26,006 bases of DNA from an uncultured bacterium (GCA_937916345.1 CALFUE010000164.1:1-26006); one strand, 5' to 3'. Shown: positions 6,935-12,787, counted from the first letter of the stretch. Program-made: numbers and translations. The notes: generated by a model from the letters alone, not told the origin.

Positions 6935-8194
6935 ATGGCTAACTACTATTGCATAATGGCTGGTGTGCCCGAGTTACAACTGTCGGACACACACCCTGGC
7001 TACAGCATACAGAAACTGCGCGAGGAATTGCAGACAGAGATGGGGGGGCGGGATGAAAACCTGCTACGCGTCCTCTTCCTCGGGCACGACTGCCGCAATC
7101 TGGTGCGCCTGTTGCGCAACAACGAAGCAGAATTGGAACCGAATGGCAACTACAGTCGGGAGGAACTGCTGGATCTCATGGAGAAGGCCGCCGAGATAGA
7201 CCTCGGACAGACTGCCTATCCCGAATTCCTCATCCAGTTCGTGCGCGACTTTGCCCAGAATGCCGAACGGAAGGAATGGTATGCCGAGGACGAAGTTTTG
7301 CTTCTCTACTACCAGCATTGCATACAGCATTGTCCTGATTCGCTTATGCGTCGATGGTATCAGATGAATCTGGATGTAACGAATCTGATGACCGCCATGA
7401 TTGCCCGCAAGCAGGGTTGGAAGGTCGGAGACTTCGTGAAAGGCGAGGGTGAGGTGCAGGACATGATTCGCACCAACGACCAACACGACTTCAGCCTTAG
7501 TAACCTATATGACTTCGTGCCCGAGGTGATGAAGATTGTGGACGAGGACGACCCCGTCAGGAAGGAACGTATGCTGGATGCATTCAAGTGGGCCTGGCTC
7601 GACGAGCAGACCTTTGCCGATGTGTTCTCCATAGAGGCCGTATTTGCCTACCTCTGCAAACTGGAAATTCAGGAACGCTGGTCGCACCTCGATGTGGAAC
7701 AAGGCAAGGAAACCTTCGAACAGCTCCGGGATGCTTGGTATCGGTTTTATGGTTACTCAAATGCGGAGCGGGCTATGGAGCAGCATTACAATAATAGCCG
7801 CTATCATATCCTGAACCTCCACCGCTTTTTCTCAACGCTGGGAACTCCGGCAAACACAGTTGAGGTCAGGGCTTTCAATTCTTCCCTGCACGCCGGAGTG
7901 GTTCGCGGTTATGTCCTGCTGGTTCTGTCAATGAACGCCAGCGCGCTTACCCAGAAAAATATCCGCGCCGTCAAAAATCCCATCATGATCGACGGCAATG
8001 AAAAATTCGCTATGCGGACATGGCTTAACCGTATGGGATGGACGGGCGAAATGTTCAAAAACCCTCACAAACTTTTCATTAAAAGGTTACAAGGGGATGC
8101 GGCGTGGCGGTTCGGTCGCTCCGGCGATCTGTATAGACCCGCAGGTCAAGGCTACTACAATTATCAACGCCGGGAGGAGGTTCCGTTCCACTGA
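6935..8194 (+). CDS. Chimeric frame: DUF2764 (V-ATPase-associated) fused to amidoligase C-terminal domain
   Basis: The 419-aa frame contains two unrelated pieces. Residues 1 to about 262 match the DUF2764 protein of Bacteroidetes V-ATPase operons (start MANYYCIMAGVPEL, conserved FAYLCKLEIQERW and LDVEQGKETFEQL), a probable subunit-C-like factor encoded right after subunit E. From about residue 265 the protein becomes the C-terminal half of a phage/plasmid amidoligase (Amidoligase_2 type, an ATP-dependent carboxylate-amine ligase). It has NSRYHILNLH (residues 289-298), the NTVEVRAFNSSLHAG block, an FAMRTWLNRMG segment and a GDAAWRFGR end. The ATP-binding N-terminal part of the amidoligase is missing. 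Codon habit and homopolymer-A content change at the same place. Neither piece is complete in its natural family form, so this is unlikely to be a real protein. The next genes downstream belong with the amidoligase side. Confidence 0.8.
   Translation: MANYYCIMAGVPELQLSDTHPGYSIQKLREELQTEMGGRDENLLRVLFLGHDCRNLVRLLRNNEAELEPNGNYSREELLDLMEKAAEIDLGQTAYPEFLIQFVRDFAQNAERKEWYAEDEVLLLYYQHCIQHCPDSLMRRWYQMNLDVTNLMTAMIARKQGWKVGDFVKGEGEVQDMIRTNDQHDFSLSNLYDFVPEVMKIVDEDDPVRKERMLDAFKWAWLDEQTFADVFSIEAVFAYLCKLEIQERWSHLDVEQGKETFEQLRDAWYRFYGYSNAERAMEQHYNNSRYHILNLHRFFSTLGTPANTVEVRAFNSSLHAGVVRGYVLLVLSMNASALTQKNIRAVKNPIMIDGNEKFAMRTWLNRMGWTGEMFKNPHKLFIKRLQGDAAWRFGRSGDLYRPAGQGYYNYQRREEVPFH
7705..7745. other. Junction between Bacteroidales and Firmicutes-type DNA
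   Basis: Upstream of about 7,705 every gene is Bacteroidales-like with no Shine-Dalgarno sites. Downstream of about 7,745 every gene has Firmicutes-type ribosome sites. The protein encoded across this point switches family within a few residues. No integrase, transposase, direct repeat or tRNA is adjacent. An assembly misjoin is the simplest reading; I cannot exclude true recombination. Confidence 0.75.
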
Positions 8195-8211
8195 ACGGAT
8201 CCCGGCTCCCT

Positions 8212-8258
8212 GCCCGGGGCGGTTCTTAAAAAATCCGGTTCGACTCCGGATCCGGGCA
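8212..8258 (+). other. tRNA-like minihelix (acceptor plus T arm), copy 1
   Basis: GCCCGGG (8212-8218) pairs with TCCGGGC (8251-8257), allowing one G-U pair. Inside lie 15 unpaired bases and a perfect T arm: TCCGG, loop TTCGACT, CCGGA (8234-8250). A single A follows the stem like a tRNA discriminator base. D and anticodon arms are absent. It lies between the amidoligase stop and the ribosome site of the next gene. Confidence 0.5.
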
Positions 8259-8304
8259 TTCGGCAATAGTGCCGCAATAATCAAAATTTTAGGAGGTAAC
8301 GCTT

Positions 8305-8862
8305 ATGTGTACGATGGCAATCAACAATCAATTTAACGGGATCGAACTTACTTTTGAAAGCAAGCCCACCAGCGAAGTTAGAGACAGCTTAAAAAATCTC
8401 GGGTTTCGGTGGCATGGCGTAAAAAAATTATGGTACGCCAAAAATACCGAGGAGCGCATGGCGCTGGCGCTGGAACTCTCCAAAAATTCCGCTGCAGCTC
8501 CGGTCGTTCCGACACAGGTTTCCGCTCCGGCTGCAAGTGCTCCAAAAAATAAATACGGCGTAAAGGTCGGGGATATCTTCTACGGCAGTTTCGGCTACAA
8601 CATGACCATCGTTGAATTTTTCCGGGTTGAAAAAATCCTCTCGGCTTGCAAGGTCGAAATTCAGCGGATTGGACTCAGCGTAGTAGAAACCGAGCGCGGC
8701 GGCTCCGAGCGGGTTGTGGCGGATCCTGAAAACAAGATCAATGACCCGGTTCAAAAAATGGTTATGAAATCCAACTACGACGACGGCATCTATATCAAAA
8801 CCGATTATTGTACGGTTCGCCCTTGGGGCGGTCAGTCGGTTTATCAAAATACTTGGGACTGA
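8305..8862 (+). CDS. Mobile-element protein with N-terminal polyvalent-protein-like domain
   Basis: This 185-aa protein is preceded by AGGAGGT seven bases before the ATG. Residues 10-52 (NGIELTFESKP..., LGFRWHGVKKLWYAKNT) match a small domain common in Firmicutes plasmid and phage proteins, often at the front of large polyvalent proteins, with the FRWH...WYAK signature. An Ala/Pro-rich linker (68-82) leads to a C-terminal domain (85-185) that I do not recognise; it begins KYGVKVGDIFYGSFGYNMT and looks like a beta-rich fold. There is no signal peptide or membrane segment. The neighbours are an amidoligase and other small mobile-element genes. Its function is unknown, with host-interaction or nucleic-acid contact only guesses. 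Confidence 0.75.
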   Translation: MCTMAINNQFNGIELTFESKPTSEVRDSLKNLGFRWHGVKKLWYAKNTEERMALALELSKNSAAAPVVPTQVSAPAASAPKNKYGVKVGDIFYGSFGYNMTIVEFFRVEKILSACKVEIQRIGLSVVETERGGSERVVADPENKINDPVQKMVMKSNYDDGIYIKTDYCTVRPWGGQSVYQNTWD

Positions 8863-8879
8863 TCTTCAAAAAAATTCCT

Positions 8880-8926
8880 GCCGCGCTGGTGCGAAGTCTC
8901 CCGGGGTTCGATCCCCCGGGGCGGTA
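8880..8926 (+). other. tRNA-like minihelix, copy 2
   Basis: GCCGCGC (8880-8886) pairs with GGGCGGT (8919-8925), with one G-G mismatch and one G-U pair. After exactly 15 intervening bases comes a perfect T arm: CGGGG, loop TTCGATC, CCCCG (8902-8918). An A follows at 8926. The total length is 47 nt, the same as copy 1. A short GAAA-looped hairpin (ccgg-gaaa-ccgg) follows at about 8930-8941. Confidence 0.5.
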
Positions 8927-8976
8927 TTCCGGGAAACCGGGCAACAAAAAATTTTCAAAAAATCGGAGGTAAAAAT

Positions 8977-9054
8977 ATGTTCAAAAAAATTGTTTACGGG
9001 ATCCTGATTATAGCAATGAATCTCTGCTTTATTTTCCTGATGTCAACAATCTAA
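8977..9054 (+). CDS. Small single-pass membrane protein (25 aa)
   Basis: A strong GGAGGT (8965-8970) precedes the ATG at 8977. The 25-codon frame starts MFKKIVYGILIIAMN and continues with Leu, Phe and Ile to the stop. Residues 5-24 are almost entirely hydrophobic after two lysines, so the peptide would be a single transmembrane helix with a short positive N terminus. It is followed 17 bp later by the next gene and is probably co-transcribed. Many phage and plasmid operons carry such peptides, some being holin-like or toxin-like. No family can be assigned. Confidence 0.55.
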   Translation: MFKKIVYGILIIAMNLCFIFLMSTI

Positions 9055-9071
9055 AAAATGGAGGTGCTCTT

Positions 9072-9506
9072 ATGAAAAAAGCAAACGAAATCAAAAAAGA
9101 ATCCTTAAAATTCCGGTATCAATTTTTAAGCCGCCTGCAGATGGACTGCAACTACTTTCTCGGAAATGGTTGCCGGTATGAAAAAAATCTCTGGGCACAG
9201 AATGTGCCTGATCATATCGCCCTGATGCGTGCCTACTGGCACAGCTTCAAAAAATCCGAAAAGCCAGAATGGCTTACGCTGGAACAAATCGACCGCTATG
9301 AAAAAGAAATGCTGCTGCCGGTCAACGAATACGAAGTACATTATACAATGCCTGCATCTGGAGGGAAACGGACACAGAATCTTGTCGGATCCGCAAGGGG
9401 CGCGAACGAAGAAGAAGCCCGTCACAATTTTATGCTCAACAATTTTTACGCCGAGATCGTGGCTATCAAATTTTACAAGAAGCTCGGAACAATCTTTACA
9501 GCGTAG
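9072..9506 (+). CDS. Mobile-element protein with LPD11-like domain
   Basis: This 144-aa protein has GGAGG (9060-9064) before the ATG. Residues 17-80 contain SRLQMDCNYFLGNGCR, LWAQ, HIALMRAYWHSF and PEWLTLEQIDRYE. This pattern is known from large polyvalent protein-associated domain 11 and from short free-standing mobile-element proteins. The C-terminal half (85-144) contains NEYEVHYTMP, then GSARGANEEEARHNFM, and looks like a separate small alpha/beta fold. No catalytic motif is evident. The gene sits in the same plus-strand series as the amidoligase and cyclotransferase genes. The domain assignment is from memory and moderately certain; function is unknown. Confidence 0.7.
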   Translation: MKKANEIKKESLKFRYQFLSRLQMDCNYFLGNGCRYEKNLWAQNVPDHIALMRAYWHSFKKSEKPEWLTLEQIDRYEKEMLLPVNEYEVHYTMPASGGKRTQNLVGSARGANEEEARHNFMLNNFYAEIVAIKFYKKLGTIFTA

Positions 9507-9517
9507 TGCTGAACCAT

Positions 9518-9527
9518 CCCGGGGCGG
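9518..9527. repeat. CCCGGGGCGG spacer motif, third copy
   Basis: The exact 10-mer CCCGGGGCGG also occurs at 8213-8222 and 8915-8924, in the two preceding spacers, where it forms part of the minihelices. Here it stands after the stop of the LPD11-like gene without a T-arm. It can pair imperfectly with the GACCGCTCCGG stretch around the next promoter's -35 box (9555-9565). Confidence 0.6.
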
Positions 9528-9552
9528 CTCAAAAATTTTTCTAAAAAAAGAC

Positions 9553-9581
9553 TTGACCGCTCCGGCTTTCAGAGTTATTAT
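9553..9581 (+). promoter_or_regulatory. Sigma-70/SigA promoter
   Basis: TTGACC (9553-9558), a 17-bp spacer and TATTAT (9576-9581) give a near-consensus vegetative promoter. It would drive the block of small genes from 9641 onward. Confidence 0.8.
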
Positions 9582-9597
9582 ACGACCACAAAACAAA

Positions 9598-9613
9598 TAC
9601 GGTTATAACCGTA
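9598..9613. promoter_or_regulatory. Palindromic operator TACGGTTATAACCGTA
   Basis: This is a perfect 16-bp palindrome centred about 25 bp after the -10 box, where a bound repressor would block early elongation. It shares the half-sites TACGG-N6-CCGTA with the site inside the XRE promoter at 11161-11176. The likely ligand is one of the two XRE proteins. Confidence 0.75.
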
Positions 9614-9640
9614 CTAAACAAAAAGAAAGGACTGCCGCTT

Positions 9641-9817
9641 ATGAAAACAAAGCCTTTTATGAACTACCTGAAAAGAATGATCGAATCTTCTACGGAAGAG
9701 GAAGAAACAAAAATCTTTTATGAAGCGGATCGCGACTTCCAGCGTGAGCTCCTGAACTGGGATCAGCTCGAAACGCTCCGAAACTTATTAAACAAATTAA
9801 GCGAGGCGAGGAGGTGA
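9641..9817 (+). CDS. Small acidic helical protein (58 aa)
   Basis: An AAAGAAAGG stretch (9621-9630) precedes the ATG at 9641. The protein begins MKTKPFMNYLKRMIESS, has an EEEE acidic run at residues 19-22, and continues as a charged helix with FYEADRDFQRELLNWDQLETL. The final codons GCG AGG AGG TGA double as the ribosome site (GAGGAGGT) of the next gene, so the two are translationally linked. It is the first gene after the operator-controlled promoter. I recognise no family. Confidence 0.6.
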   Translation: MKTKPFMNYLKRMIESSTEEEETKIFYEADRDFQRELLNWDQLETLRNLLNKLSEARR

Positions 9818-9822
9818 TCGTT

Positions 9823-9993
9823 ATGCTGAAATTCAAAAAAGGATGCCGTTACTGGTGCTGGTGGTATAGCAGATATCTGTACTTCGTGGATCTCCATTAC
9901 TATGGCGGCGCATGGAAATATAAGTTTGAAGATGTCGCCGGTGTTCCGTTTACCTTTGGCGGCGATAACGCAAAAAATCTTGTAGAAAAATAA
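9823..9993 (+). CDS. Small aromatic-rich protein (56 aa)
   Basis: The ATG at 9823 follows a strong GAGGAGGT overlapping the previous gene's stop. The 56-aa product is basic at the front (MLKFKKGC) and has a Trp/Tyr-rich stretch at residues 10-30 (RYWCWWYSRYLYF). It then runs DLHYYGGAWKYKFED and ends in NAKNLVEK. The aromatic clusters suggest a compact beta-rich fold and not a membrane helix. The stop at 9991 is followed at once by AAGGAGG for the next gene. No family is recognised. Confidence 0.6.
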   Translation: MLKFKKGCRYWCWWYSRYLYFVDLHYYGGAWKYKFEDVAGVPFTFGGDNAKNLVEK

Positions 9994-10007
9994 AGGAGGC
10001 ACATATT

Positions 10008-10394
10008 ATGGCAACAAAAAAATTTGAACTGTTCGGGGCTTGCCTCGGAAACGGAATCACTCTCTGTAACAAAGCTGTTACGGAAAACGGCGATTATAAA
10101 ACCATCGGACACATATCCGAAGCCGGGCGCATCAAATTCTATATCAAGAATCCGGAAACCTATATCCCGGACGAAGCAATGAAAACGATCTGCCGCTGGT
10201 CGGAAGAAAACGAAAATAAATATAAGGCTTGGTGGTTCAAGCTGCCGGATATAGAGCGTTATGAAAAAATGCTTGATGCGATCCCTTACTCGGCGCTGCT
10301 GGATCATCCTCTGAAGGAAACCCTGAAAGCCTGCACCGATCTCCGGGAAAAGGTTGTGCTGCTGGAACAAATTTATTTCAAAGAATACGCTTAA
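10008..10394 (+). CDS. Hypothetical mobile-element protein (128 aa)
   Basis: AAAGGAGG (9992-9999) lies eight bases before the ATG. Residues 1-45 form a likely beta-hairpin region (KKFELFGACLGNGITLCNKAV, then YKTIGHISEAGRIKFYI). The rest is helical and charged (AMKTICRWSEENENKYKAWW, KETLKACTDLREKVVLLEQIYF). Short conserved proteins of this kind are common in Clostridia plasmids and phages, but I know no named family or catalytic motif. It is part of the plus-strand operon, with the next ribosome site directly after the stop. Confidence 0.7.
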   Translation: MATKKFELFGACLGNGITLCNKAVTENGDYKTIGHISEAGRIKFYIKNPETYIPDEAMKTICRWSEENENKYKAWWFKLPDIERYEKMLDAIPYSALLDHPLKETLKACTDLREKVVLLEQIYFKEYA

Positions 10395-10405
10395 GGAGGT
10401 GTGCA

Positions 10406-10621
10406 ATGGCTGAAAAAATCTTAACCTTTAAGGGCATGGACTCTTGGGATCGTCCGGTGTATGAAGACGAAGCCGGGAACCTCTGGAAAGATGTTGACCC
10501 CAGACTTAACCGCCCCGCTCATCTCTGCTCTGCCCTGAATAACAATTTTGATGGGGAGCCGGATCTGCCGTTTCACGGCACAGCCGTATTCGTCCCCGAG
10601 CGTGTTACTTGGAACTTCTAA
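10406..10621 (+). CDS. Hypothetical conserved mobile-element protein (71 aa)
   Basis: TAAGGAGGT (10393-10401) overlaps the preceding stop and precedes the ATG at 10406. The 71-aa protein has a clear block FKGMDSWDRPVYEDEAGNLW followed by KDVDPRLN and LCSALNNNFDGEPD, ending PERVTWNF. I have the impression of similar short proteins in Firmicutes mobile elements, always without assigned function. It is acidic and soluble, with no membrane segment and no recognised catalytic residues. Confidence 0.7.
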   Translation: MAEKILTFKGMDSWDRPVYEDEAGNLWKDVDPRLNRPAHLCSALNNNFDGEPDLPFHGTAVFVPERVTWNF

Positions 10622-10638
10622 AAAAAATTATAGCCCGA

Positions 10639-10658
10639 GCCCGGCGGGAAAACCGGGC
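10639..10658 (+). other. GC-rich hairpin in front of the cyclotransferase gene
   Basis: GCCCGG (10639-10644) and CCGGGC (10653-10658) pair around the loop CGGGAAAA, and the AAAGGA ribosome site follows within 5 nt. It could limit translation of the next gene or be a weak processing hairpin. There is no T-tract, so termination is unlikely. Confidence 0.45.
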
Positions 10659-10672
10659 AGAAAGGACTCATT

Positions 10673-11155
10673 ATGAAAAAATTATATGTATGCTACGGCT
10701 CAAATCTCCATCTGCAGCAGATGTCTTACCGCTGCCCCGATGCTACCGTTTACGGATCCGGCGTTATCAAAAATTATCGCCTGAAATTCTACGGCGTTGC
10801 AAGTATTGAGCCACAGCCCGGTGAAGACTGCCCGGTCGGCGTTTGGGAAATCTCCGAAAGGGACGAAAAAAATCTTGATCGCTACGAGGGGTTCCCGTCT
10901 CTGTACCGAAAGGAAGAAATTGAGGTTGTCATGGAATCCGGGGAGACAGTCACCGCTATGGTCTACATCATGAATCGCTCCGGCGCTGAATATGATCCCA
11001 GCCCCAGCTACTACGAAACAATTTATTCCGGCTATAAATCCTTCGGGTTGCCGCTTACCTACCTGCAGCGCTGCCTTGATCGGGTTCTGAAAGCCACACC
11101 TGTGTTTGGCGGCGATGGTGGCTATGTTCCGCTCCGTTACCGTTACAGTCGTTGA
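10673..11155 (+). CDS. Gamma-glutamylcyclotransferase (AIG2/GGCT-like) family protein
   Basis: This 160-aa protein resembles gamma-glutamylcyclotransferases, which release 5-oxoproline from gamma-glutamyl-amines or peptides. It shows the phosphate-loop-like YGSNL at residues 8-12, PVGVWEI (54-60) and the LDRYEG block (68-73), where Glu72 occupies the position of the catalytic general base. YRKEEIEVV and VTAMVYIM form later strands. The length is usual for bacterial GGCT-like proteins. AAAGGA precedes the ATG. Cyclotransferases are reported beside amidoligases in phage and bacterial gene neighbourhoods, and the remnant of an amidoligase lies 2.5 kb upstream on the same strand. One would make, the other remove, a gamma-glutamyl or similar amide. 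The substrate is unknown. Confidence 0.82.
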   Translation: MKKLYVCYGSNLHLQQMSYRCPDATVYGSGVIKNYRLKFYGVASIEPQPGEDCPVGVWEISERDEKNLDRYEGFPSLYRKEEIEVVMESGETVTAMVYIMNRSGAEYDPSPSYYETIYSGYKSFGLPLTYLQRCLDRVLKATPVFGGDGGYVPLRYRYSR

Positions 11156-11180
11156 CAAAATACGGCTTTAGCCGTATAAT
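11152..11180 (+). promoter_or_regulatory. Consensus SigA promoter of the XRE regulator pair
   Basis: TTGACA (11152-11157), 17 bp, and TATAAT (11175-11180) form a perfect vegetative promoter, overlapping the end of the cyclotransferase gene. The spacer carries the operator. Confidence 0.92.
11161..11176. promoter_or_regulatory. Palindromic operator TACGGCTTTAGCCGTA
   Basis: Six-base arms TACGGC and GCCGTA surround TTTA. The site fills the spacer between -35 and -10, so a bound repressor would exclude RNA polymerase. The half-sites match the operator at 9598-9613. This fits autoregulation by the XRE proteins encoded just downstream. Confidence 0.78.
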
Positions 11181-11185
11181 CAAAA

Positions 11186-11209
11186 AGCCGGGGCGCTCCT
11201 GCTCCGGCT
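11186..11209 (+). other. Leader hairpin of the XRE transcript
   Basis: AGCCGG (11186-11191) and CCGGCT (11204-11209) form a GC-rich stem at about +1 of the XRE mRNA. A short pyrimidine stretch follows. It may stabilise or attenuate the transcript; a terminator is possible but the T-tract is poor. Confidence 0.4.
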
Positions 11210-11240
11210 GTTCTTTCAAAAAAATTTTGGAGGTAGCGAT

Positions 11241-11474
11241 ATGCCGAAATTCAACCCAAACCCTACGCCGCTTGAATCAGCCCGCCGCGCTGCCGGCTTT
11301 ACCCGTCAAAAACTTTCAGAACTTTCCGGGGTCAGCGTGAATACAATCAAAGCCTGCGAACAGGGCAACCGCAATATAAATCGTTCCCCGGTCGAGGATG
11401 TCCTTGCTCTGGCTGAAGCTCTGCATACTCCTATCAAAAAAATTCTGAACGAAAGGAGCGAGCCTGATGCCTAA
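11241..11474 (+). CDS. XRE-family transcriptional regulator (first of tandem pair)
   Basis: This 77-aa protein is essentially one helix-turn-helix domain of the Cro/CI type. LESARRAAGFTRQKLSELSGVSVNTIKACEQGNRNI spans helices 1-4, with SVNTIKACEQG as recognition helix, and LALAEALHTPIKKIL closes the five-helix fold. A GGAGGT site precedes the ATG. It shares the unusual N terminus MPK-x-NPNPTPLE with the next protein, so the two arose by tandem duplication. It overlaps that gene by 8 nt. It is transcribed from a promoter bearing the palindromic operator and is a strong candidate for its repressor and for control of the promoter at 9553. Confidence 0.88.
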   Translation: MPKFNPNPTPLESARRAAGFTRQKLSELSGVSVNTIKACEQGNRNINRSPVEDVLALAEALHTPIKKILNERSEPDA

Positions 11475-11682
11475 AAAAAATCCGAACCCCACGCCTCTGG
11501 AAGTGGTCAGGCACAGCGCCGGTCTTACCAGAAAGCAACTTGCCGAAAAAGTCGGGATCTCCTACCGTACAATCGAAACTTACGAACAAAGGAAGAACGA
11601 CATCAATATGGCTGCGGTTGCTTCCGTTAAAAAAATAGCTGATGCTCTGGGCGTTCCCATCGAGGAAATTATCGAAAAGTAA
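11467..11682 (+). CDS. XRE-family transcriptional regulator (second of tandem pair)
   Basis: This 71-aa protein is a single Cro/CI-type HTH domain: LTRKQLAEKVGISYRTIETYEQRKNDI contains the turn and recognition helix, and KKIADALGVPIEEII the last helix. The ATG lies within the end of the first regulator gene, with GAAAGGAG upstream, so the two are translationally coupled. Divergent recognition helices (NTIKACEQ versus RTIETYEQ) imply either different sites or different affinity, as for CI/Cro pairs. The gene ends just before a bidirectional terminator. Confidence 0.88.
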   Translation: MPKKNPNPTPLEVVRHSAGLTRKQLAEKVGISYRTIETYEQRKNDINMAAVASVKKIADALGVPIEEIIEK

Positions 11683-11705
11683 ATATACTTAAGTAGTCAA
11701 AAAAT

Positions 11706-11735
11706 GGCAGCAGGATCTTGAAAAACCCTGCTGCC
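11706..11735. terminator. Bidirectional Rho-independent terminator
   Basis: GGCAGCAGG (11706-11714) pairs perfectly with CCTGCTGCC (11727-11735). TTTTCATTTTT follows on the plus strand, and on the minus strand the stem is followed by ATTTTTT. It lies between the convergent XRE pair and the last gene of the minus-strand module. Confidence 0.92.
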
Positions 11736-11785
11736 TTTTCATTTTTAACATTCCTTCGCTGCGCTTTTAGGCACAGTCTGCGAGG

Positions 11786-12190
11786 TTATCCCTCAAAAAA
11801 TTTCCCGATGATCCCCATGCACTGCTCTGCGGTCAAATCTACGGTAAGCTCTCCGTCCTCGGCTTTTGCATCCGGCTTATCCTTTGCCGGTCTCATGTCG
11901 AGAAGCTCCAACAATTTCTTGTTGTTTCCGGTGCTGAAGGTTACGGAAATCTCCGCAAGATCATAGCCCGCAAGCCTGCCGACCTCGATCAAAAATCCGT
12001 AGGAATCCCAGTCAATAGCTCCCGGATCCATCTGCCCGAGCGGAGTCGGTCTCAAATCCTGCCGGTAATTGAAGTAGAACGGATAGCCTGCTTCGCTCAA
12101 CATTTTTTCAAGTGCGAAGATCTGTTCCTTCTCGGGGTGTGCGGCACACTCCTCCATTCTTTCCTCTGCTGTCAAAATTTTTTCTTCCAT
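11786..12190 (-). CDS. Hypothetical phage protein (134 aa)
   Basis: AAAGGAG stands ten bases before the ATG at 12190. The protein is acidic, with a helical N terminus (ILTAEERMEECAAHPEKEQIF). The middle contains YPFYFNYRQDL, PTPLGQMDPG, IDWDSYGFLIEVGRLAGYDL and the strand EISVTFSTGNNKKLLELL. The C terminus ends MGIIGKFFEG. It looks like a soluble alpha/beta protein. It is the last gene of the minus-strand module, read toward the bidirectional terminator. I recognise no family or active site. Confidence 0.72.
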   Translation of the reverse strand: MEEKILTAEERMEECAAHPEKEQIFALEKMLSEAGYPFYFNYRQDLRPTPLGQMDPGAIDWDSYGFLIEVGRLAGYDLAEISVTFSTGNNKKLLELLDMRPAKDKPDAKAEDGELTVDLTAEQCMGIIGKFFEG

Positions 12191-12265
12191 CGCTCTTTCG
12201 CTCCTTTCAAAAAAATATTATAAACGCCATCTGCGTCTGTTTCAAGAAAATGTATATACAATGCG

Positions 12266-12787
12266 CTACACCTCTCGGTAAAAATCGGCAAGAATCTTCT
12301 TAACCTTTTTGAACTCCAGCAATGTGTAAAGCCCTTTCTTCCAGTAGCGGCTCGTCTTACTCCTGCTACAATGGTTTTCCCGGCACACCCGATCCCACCC
12401 CATCCGGTCAATGTAGCGGTTCTCAATAATCGCCTTTGAAAGATTTTCTTCCGGTGTGCTCTCCGGCAGCAGGTCTATTATGTTCATGATATCCGAAAGA
12501 AGTTTCGAGGCTCTGTTCATCTGTTCGACAATCTTTTCGTCGATCTCGTCAATTCGGATCAAAAGAGACACTGCTACGCCGTCGCCTGATGCGCTGCCTC
12601 TTGGCATTCCGTCAAGGTTCGGGCTTTTAAGCGGGGAAAACTCTCTGCGGATCTCGTCTTTCCTGCGCTCCAAAGATTTTTTCTTGGCGATGCAGTCCCG
12701 GTACTGAAACAAGTACTGGTTTAAGAGTTCTGCCTCATCTGAAAGCCTCTCGTCAAATTCCCTCATCTGCTTGCGTTGTTTCTTCAT
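12266..12787 (-). CDS. ArpU/RinA-type phage transcriptional regulator (DUF1492-like)
   Basis: This 173-aa protein has a long charged coiled-coil N-terminal part (residues 1-50) and a C-terminal sigma-70 region-4-like helix-turn-helix (about 120-165): ENRYIDRMGWDRVCRENHCSRSKTSRYWKKGL. This layout is typical of small Firmicutes phage activators of late genes (ArpU, RinA, DUF1492). Its place near the end of the early module fits a switch to late transcription. A GAGGAGGG site precedes the ATG, and the start overlaps the previous gene's end by 35 nt. The family is fairly sure; the target promoter is not visible. Confidence 0.75.
   Translation of the reverse strand: MKKQRKQMREFDERLSDEAELLNQYLFQYRDCIAKKKSLERRKDEIRREFSPLKSPNLDGMPRGSASGDGVAVSLLIRIDEIDEKIVEQMNRASKLLSDIMNIIDLLPESTPEENLSKAIIENRYIDRMGWDRVCRENHCSRSKTSRYWKKGLYTLLEFKKVKKILADFYREV

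Noticed and set aside
8200..8930. Complete tRNA genes
   Set aside because: T-arm-like sequences are clear, but there is no D arm or anticodon arm in the 15 bases available, and no matching acceptor strand further upstream.
8947..8970. Intrinsic terminator after the second minihelix
   Set aside because: The A-rich stretch there gives no T-tract on the plus strand, and the next gene's ribosome site follows directly.
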